A stretch of DNA of 64,000 bases, taken from positions 62,001 to 126,000 of the forward strand of contig NZ_JAAIXY010000024.1 in NCBI RefSeq assembly GCF_010894455.1. The letters run 5' to 3'. Below are positions 60,437 through 64,000 of the stretch, piece after piece; the first letter of the stretch is position 1, and the number at the start of each line of letters is the position of its first letter. The translations under genes were made by a program, and so were the position numbers. Below the pieces are notes generated by a model, which saw nothing but the letters and a program-made list of their open reading frames with translations, searched no databases and was not told the DNA's origin. The DNA comes from Myxococcus eversor (GTDB lineage: Bacteria; Myxococcota; Myxococcia; Myxococcales; Myxococcaceae).

Positions 60437-60462
60437 CCGGCCCCGCCGGGATTCGGGGCCGG
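60437..60462. terminator. Hairpin after yceD
   Basis: CCGGCCCCG / CGGGGCCGG, a perfect 9-base stem with an 8-base loop, 16 bases after the yceD stop. Confidence 0.55.
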
Positions 60463-60472
60463 AAAAGAGCAA

Positions 60473-60505
60473 GGGCCGCGACCTCCGATTGGAGAGGCGC
60501 GGCCC
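60473..60505. terminator. Bidirectional terminator between yceD and rpmF
   Basis: GGGCCGCG / CGCGGCCC with an inner CCTC/GAGG pairing. On the minus strand a T-rich run (TTGCTCTTTT) follows the stem, so it probably ends the rpmF message; on the plus strand it backs up yceD termination. Confidence 0.65.
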
Positions 60506-60551
60506 TTCGTGCTGCTCGACGCCCCTCTTCAGGAGCGTCACTGGCAAGGCC

Positions 60552-60740
60552 TCAGGCCCCGGCTTGGGGCAGCAGCTCCCGCCCCTTGTACTGGCCACAA
60601 GACGTGCAGGCGCGGTGAGGCATCACCGGCTCCTTGCAGTTGGGGCACTTGGTCACCTGCACGGCGGTGCGCAGGTTGTTGTTGCCAGCGCGACGAGTGT
60701 CACGACGCATCTTCGAAGTACGCTTCTTGGGGACGCCCAC
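60552..60740 (-). CDS. rpmF: Ribosomal protein L32
   Basis: 62 residues from a GTG. MGVPKKRTSKMRRDTRRA is the L32 start. The zinc ribbon CPNCKEP and CTSCGQYKGRELL follow, with four cysteines, so this is the zinc-binding form. The canonical order yceD-rpmF-plsX-fabH-fabD is kept, but rpmF alone is on the other strand. Confidence 0.95.
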   Translation of the reverse strand: MGVPKKRTSKMRRDTRRAGNNNLRTAVQVTKCPNCKEPVMPHRACTSCGQYKGRELLPQAGA

Positions 60741-61191
60741 GGCTCACCTCTGTCTCACGCGCTGTGCCGGGGTCCCCGGCTGCCTGCGCAACATGTCGGT
60801 CAACACCGGCCTGGAAGCAGTCGCGACGAGCTCGCGTACTCCCGGTCCGGCTTGAAAGGCGGCGGACCCTAGCGGCTCATCAGGCCCGAGTCAATGCGCG
60901 TGTACTGCCCAGTCACACCACGACGTGTCTCGGGGCCGCCCGACCGCCAGATACCTCACGCGGTCCGCCGGGACAACGCTGGTGATGGGCTCTTTTCTGC
61001 CCGCCCCCGTGGATCATCCGAACCCGGGAGCCTCCCACCCGAGTCACCCCGGCGCCGCCCACCTGGACCCACCCCACGTGGCGAGGCAAGCGAGTCGTTG
61101 CCCCCCTGGGAGGTTCCTGGTGTGCTGCGCGCCGCCCGGCGGGCCGGGTGGGTTTCTAGATGACACGCACGCAGGCATGGAAAGGGCGCGG
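60741..61191. other. Divergent intergenic region between rpmF and plsX
   Basis: A stretch of 451 bases with no convincing gene. It must hold the rpmF promoter (leftward) and the plsX-fabH-fabD promoter (rightward). No clear -35/-10 pair or fatty-acid regulator site was found by eye. Confidence 0.4.
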
Positions 61192-62253
61192 ATGAGGCTG
61201 GTCCTGGACGCGATGGGGGGAGACTACGCGCCGGGGGCGCCGGTGGAGGGCGGGGTGCTCTTCGCCAAGGCCCACCCCGAGCACCAGGTGGTCCTCGTGG
61301 GGGACACGGCCCGGGTGACGCCCCTGTTGGGGCGCGGGCTGCCTCCGCCCAACCTCCGCGTGCACCACGCATCCGAAGTGGTGGAGATGGATGACCACGC
61401 CGCCACCGCCTTCCGCCGCAAGCGGGACTCGTCGCTGCGCGTGGGCTTCGACCTGGTGAAGGACGGGCACGGGGACGCGCTGGTGTCCGCAGGCAACTCG
61501 GGCGCGGTCATGGCCGGCGGGTTGATGACACTGGGCCGGCTGCCGGGCGTGGAGCGCCCCGCCATCGCCGCGCTCTTCCCCGCGCTCAAGGGCGGCGGGC
61601 GCTGCCTGCTGCTGGACGCGGGCGCCAACGTGGACTGCCGCCCGTCGCACCTGGCGCAGTTCGCCGTGCTGGGCGAGGCCTATGTCCGACTGCTGCTGGG
61701 CGTGGCCCGTCCCCGCGTCGCCGTGCTGTCCAACGGTGAGGAGGCCTCCAAGGGCACGCTCCTGACTCGCGAGGCGAGCGACTTGCTGCGCCAGTCGGAC
61801 CTGGACTTCGTCGGCTACGTGGAGGGCAAGGACCTCTTCTCGGGTGACGTGCAGGTGGTGGTGACGGATGGCTTCACCGGGAATGTCGTCCTCAAGACAT
61901 CCGAGGGCGTGGGCATGGGCGTCATCGGCATGCTGCGCCAGGCCATCGAGAAGCGGGGCGGCCTGTCGGAGAAGCTGGGCGCGCTCCTGCTCCAGCCGGC
62001 GCTGAAGGGGCTGCGGAAGATGGTGGACTACGCCGAGTACGGAGGCGCTCCACTGCTGGGCCTGCGCGGCGTGGGAATCGTGGCCCACGGGCGCTCCTCT
62101 CCTCGAGCCATCTACAACGCGCTGGGCGCCGCGCTGGCCACCGCGCAGGGCGGACTCCAGGAGGAACTGACGCAATGCATCGCCAGGGCCGCCGCCTGGC
62201 TCCCTACCCACCCGAGGGGAAAAAGAGGGACAGAGGAAGCCGTTTCCGATTAG
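61192..62253 (+). CDS. plsX: Phosphate acyltransferase PlsX
   Basis: 353 residues from the ATG at 61192 (GGAAAGGG upstream); an in-frame ATG lies 15 bases earlier. LVLDAMGGDYAPGAPVEG, LVSAGNSGAVMAGG, VVTDGFTGNVVLKTSEG and YGGAPLLGLRGVGIVAHG are PlsX signatures. It makes acyl-phosphate from acyl-ACP for phospholipid synthesis. The C-terminal 25 residues are an unconserved basic tail. Confidence 0.96.
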   Translation: MRLVLDAMGGDYAPGAPVEGGVLFAKAHPEHQVVLVGDTARVTPLLGRGLPPPNLRVHHASEVVEMDDHAATAFRRKRDSSLRVGFDLVKDGHGDALVSAGNSGAVMAGGLMTLGRLPGVERPAIAALFPALKGGGRCLLLDAGANVDCRPSHLAQFAVLGEAYVRLLLGVARPRVAVLSNGEEASKGTLLTREASDLLRQSDLDFVGYVEGKDLFSGDVQVVVTDGFTGNVVLKTSEGVGMGVIGMLRQAIEKRGGLSEKLGALLLQPALKGLRKMVDYAEYGGAPLLGLRGVGIVAHGRSSPRAIYNALGAALATAQGGLQEELTQCIARAAAWLPTHPRGKRGTEEAVSD

Positions 62254-62307
62254 AGACCGGCGCCTGGGCGTTGGGTTCGATGAAGCTCCTTTTCGCGGAG
62301 AACCCTC

Positions 62308-63291
62308 GTGGCATGCACGCAGATCATCGGCACCGGCTCCTACGCTCCCTCCCGGGTCATCACCAACCAGGAGCTGGAGGCGTGCGTGGACACGTCCGAT
62401 GACTGGATTCGTGAGCGCACGGGCATCCACGCGCGGCGGCGCGCCGCGGACGACGAGGCCACCAGCGACCTGGCCGTCGCCGCCTCGCTGAAGGCCCTGC
62501 AGATGGCGGGCGTGGCGCCGGAAGAGCTGGACCTCATCGTGGTGGGGACCATCACCGCGGACATGCCCATGCCCTCGTGCGCGGCCTTCGTGCAGGCGAA
62601 GCTGGGCGCGCGCCGGGCCTTCGCCTTCGACGTGGCGGCCGCGTGCGCGGGCTCGCTGTACGCGATGAGCATCGCGGATCAATTCCTGCGCTCCGGGCAG
62701 GTGAAGCGGGCGCTGGTGGTGGGCGCGGAGCTGCTCACGCGGGTGGTGGACTGGACGGACCGCGACACCTGCGTGCTCTTCGGGGACGGGGCGGGGGCCA
62801 TGGTGTTGGCGCCCTCGGAGGCGGAGGGGCGGGGCATCCTCTCCACCCACCTGTTCACGGACGGGACGCTCGCGGACGTGCTCACCATTCCGGGCGGTGG
62901 CTCGCGCACGCCGATGACGGAGGAGGGCATCCGGGCGCACCTCCACAAATTGAAGATGAAGGGGCGCGAGGTGTTCCGCTTCGCGGTGCGCGCGCTCGTG
63001 GATTCCACGCGGGGTGCGCTCGCCTCTCACGGGTTGACGGCGCGGGGCGTGGATCACGTGATTGCCCATCAGGCCAATGTCCGCATCCTGGACGCCGCGC
63101 TGGAGCGGCTGGAGATTCCCCGCGACAAGTGCTGGCTGAACCTGCACAAGTACGGCAACACGTCGTCCGCGTCCCTGCCCATGACGCTGGACGAGGCCCA
63201 CCGCGCCGGAAGGCTCCGGCCCGGAGACGTCATCGCGATGATGGCGATTGGCGCGGGCATGACGTGGGGCAGCGCGGTGGTGCGCTGGTAG
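62308..63291 (+). CDS. fabH: 3-oxoacyl-ACP synthase III
   Basis: 327 residues from a GTG with GGAG upstream. The catalytic triad is Cys113 (VAAACAGSLYA), His254 (VIAHQAN) and Asn284 (KYGNTSS). FabH starts fatty-acid chains from acyl-CoA and malonyl-ACP; in myxobacteria it helps set branched-chain content. It follows plsX by 54 bases. Confidence 0.96.
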   Translation: MACTQIIGTGSYAPSRVITNQELEACVDTSDDWIRERTGIHARRRAADDEATSDLAVAASLKALQMAGVAPEELDLIVVGTITADMPMPSCAAFVQAKLGARRAFAFDVAAACAGSLYAMSIADQFLRSGQVKRALVVGAELLTRVVDWTDRDTCVLFGDGAGAMVLAPSEAEGRGILSTHLFTDGTLADVLTIPGGGSRTPMTEEGIRAHLHKLKMKGREVFRFAVRALVDSTRGALASHGLTARGVDHVIAHQANVRILDAALERLEIPRDKCWLNLHKYGNTSSASLPMTLDEAHRAGRLRPGDVIAMMAIGAGMTWGSAVVRW

Positions 63292-63331
63292 TCGGGCACG
63301 GACTGGACGTTTCAGGAGGCAGAGACCGCAC

Positions 63332-64000
63332 ATGGCGAAGGTCGCATTCGTGTTTCCCGGGCAGGGCAGTCAGGCCGTGGGGATGGGCAAGGACCTCTTC
63401 GAGAAGTTCCCCGAGGCCCGCGCCGTCTTCGAGGCCGCGGACGACGCGCTCGCCGACAGCCTCTCCAAGCTCTGCTTCGAGGGGCCAGAAGATGCGCTGA
63501 AGCTCACGGCCAACACGCAGCCGGCCATCCTCACGGTGTCGGTGGCGGCGCACGCCGTGTTCTCGAAGCGGGGCCCGGCGGCGTCATTCGTCGCGGGCCA
63601 CTCGCTGGGTGAGTACTCCGCGCTGGTGGCCGCGGGCGCCATGTCGCTGGGCGACGCGGCGAGGTCGGTGCGGGCGCGCGGCGGCTTCATGCAGGAGGCG
63701 GTGCCCGCGGGCGTGGGCGCCATGGCCGCGATTCTCGGCCTGGAGCCGGCGAAGGTGAAGGAGGCGTGTGAGGCCGCGGCCGAGGGCCAGGTGGTGTCTC
63801 CGGCCAACTACAACTCGCCTGAGCAGACGGTGATTGCCGGCGACGCGGCGGCGGTGGAGCGCGCGGGCGTGAAGTGCAAGGAGGCCGGGGCCAAGCGGGT
63901 GATGCCGTTGCCGGTGTCCGCGCCCTTCCACTGCGCGCTGATGGAGCCGGTGAAGCCGAAGCTGGCGGCGGTGCTGGGCGGCGTGAAGCTGGTGGCGCCG
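63332..64000 (+). CDS. fabD: Malonyl-CoA:ACP transacylase (partial)
   Basis: The first 223 residues are present; the window ends inside the gene. FVFPGQGSQAVGMG, the nucleophile in VAGHSLGEYSALV (Ser91) and the His in VSAPFHCALM identify FabD. AGGAGG lies upstream of the ATG. It supplies malonyl-ACP for the fatty-acid cycle and is the third gene of plsX-fabH-fabD. Confidence 0.95.
   Translation, partial: MAKVAFVFPGQGSQAVGMGKDLFEKFPEARAVFEAADDALADSLSKLCFEGPEDALKLTANTQPAILTVSVAAHAVFSKRGPAASFVAGHSLGEYSALVAAGAMSLGDAARSVRARGGFMQEAVPAGVGAMAAILGLEPAKVKEACEAAAEGQVVSPANYNSPEQTVIAGDAAAVERAGVKCKEAGAKRVMPLPVSAPFHCALMEPVKPKLAAVLGGVKLVAP

Noticed and set aside
61156-63333. A 725-codon open frame antisense to plsX and fabH
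   Set aside because: It mirrors well-supported genes in very GC-rich DNA, where antisense frames stay open by codon bias. Its His/Arg/Gln-rich composition is unnatural.

Overview
The window is very GC-rich and reads as a delta-proteobacterial, myxobacterial (Myxococcus/Corallococcus-type) chromosome. The signs are strong G/C third-position bias, many lipoproteins, a sigma-54 enhancer-binding protein with a matching -24/-12 promoter, PhoR/PhoB-type two-component systems, and a yceD-rpmF-plsX-fabH-fabD neighbourhood.

Region 1 (1 to about 25,676) is the right-hand part of a prophage. A rightward lysis cassette lies at the left edge: a coiled-coil membrane protein, an NlpC/P60 endolysin and a holin-like protein. 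Next comes a leftward early region of about 20 kb (21,862 down to 1,863), made of about 30 mostly overlapping genes. It contains a recombination module (Cas4-like nuclease, Sak4/RecA-like ATPase, an SSB-like protein ending DDDNIPF), an ASCH-domain protein, zinc-ribbon proteins and a cargo block of exported proteins including a lipoprotein amidohydrolase. A divergent control region (about 21,983-22,045) separates this from a short rightward operon: a ribbon-helix-helix regulator, a membrane protein resembling the tail of myxobacterial Ser/Thr kinases, and a small Cys-rich protein. After a 570-base non-coding stretch come an excisionase-like protein and a tyrosine integrase with a zinc-ribbon insertion. 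The element ends in a partial tRNA-Arg(CCG), which I read as the attachment site.

Region 2 (about 25.7-32.0 kb) is a scrap-yard of older mobile DNA: a frameshifted DnaC-like ATPase remnant, a degenerate RusA-like gene, an IS4-type deletion derivative with intact inverted repeats, a 410-base IS701 mini-element, a collagen-like lipoprotein, an intact DnaC-like ATPase and a GyrB-like domain that has lost its ATP site.

Region 3 (32.1-64.0 kb) is ordinary chromosome. In order: a YnfA-family protein, a MerR regulator with a divergent target gene, a CNNM/CorC-type transporter, a stand-alone receiver protein, a phosphodiesterase, a family 21 glycosyltransferase, and the phosphate locus (phosphate porin, pstS, pstC, pstA, pstB, phoU with an upstream PhoB-type regulator). 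Then follow class II HMG-CoA reductase; a histidine kinase/NtrC-type regulator pair directly upstream of a sigma-54 promoter serving a SulP transporter-carbonic anhydrase operon; a TSUP/DUF1634 pair; a SixA-like phosphatase; a second phosphodiesterase; a PhoR-PhoB pair; and yceD, rpmF (on the opposite strand), plsX, fabH and fabD (cut by the window end).
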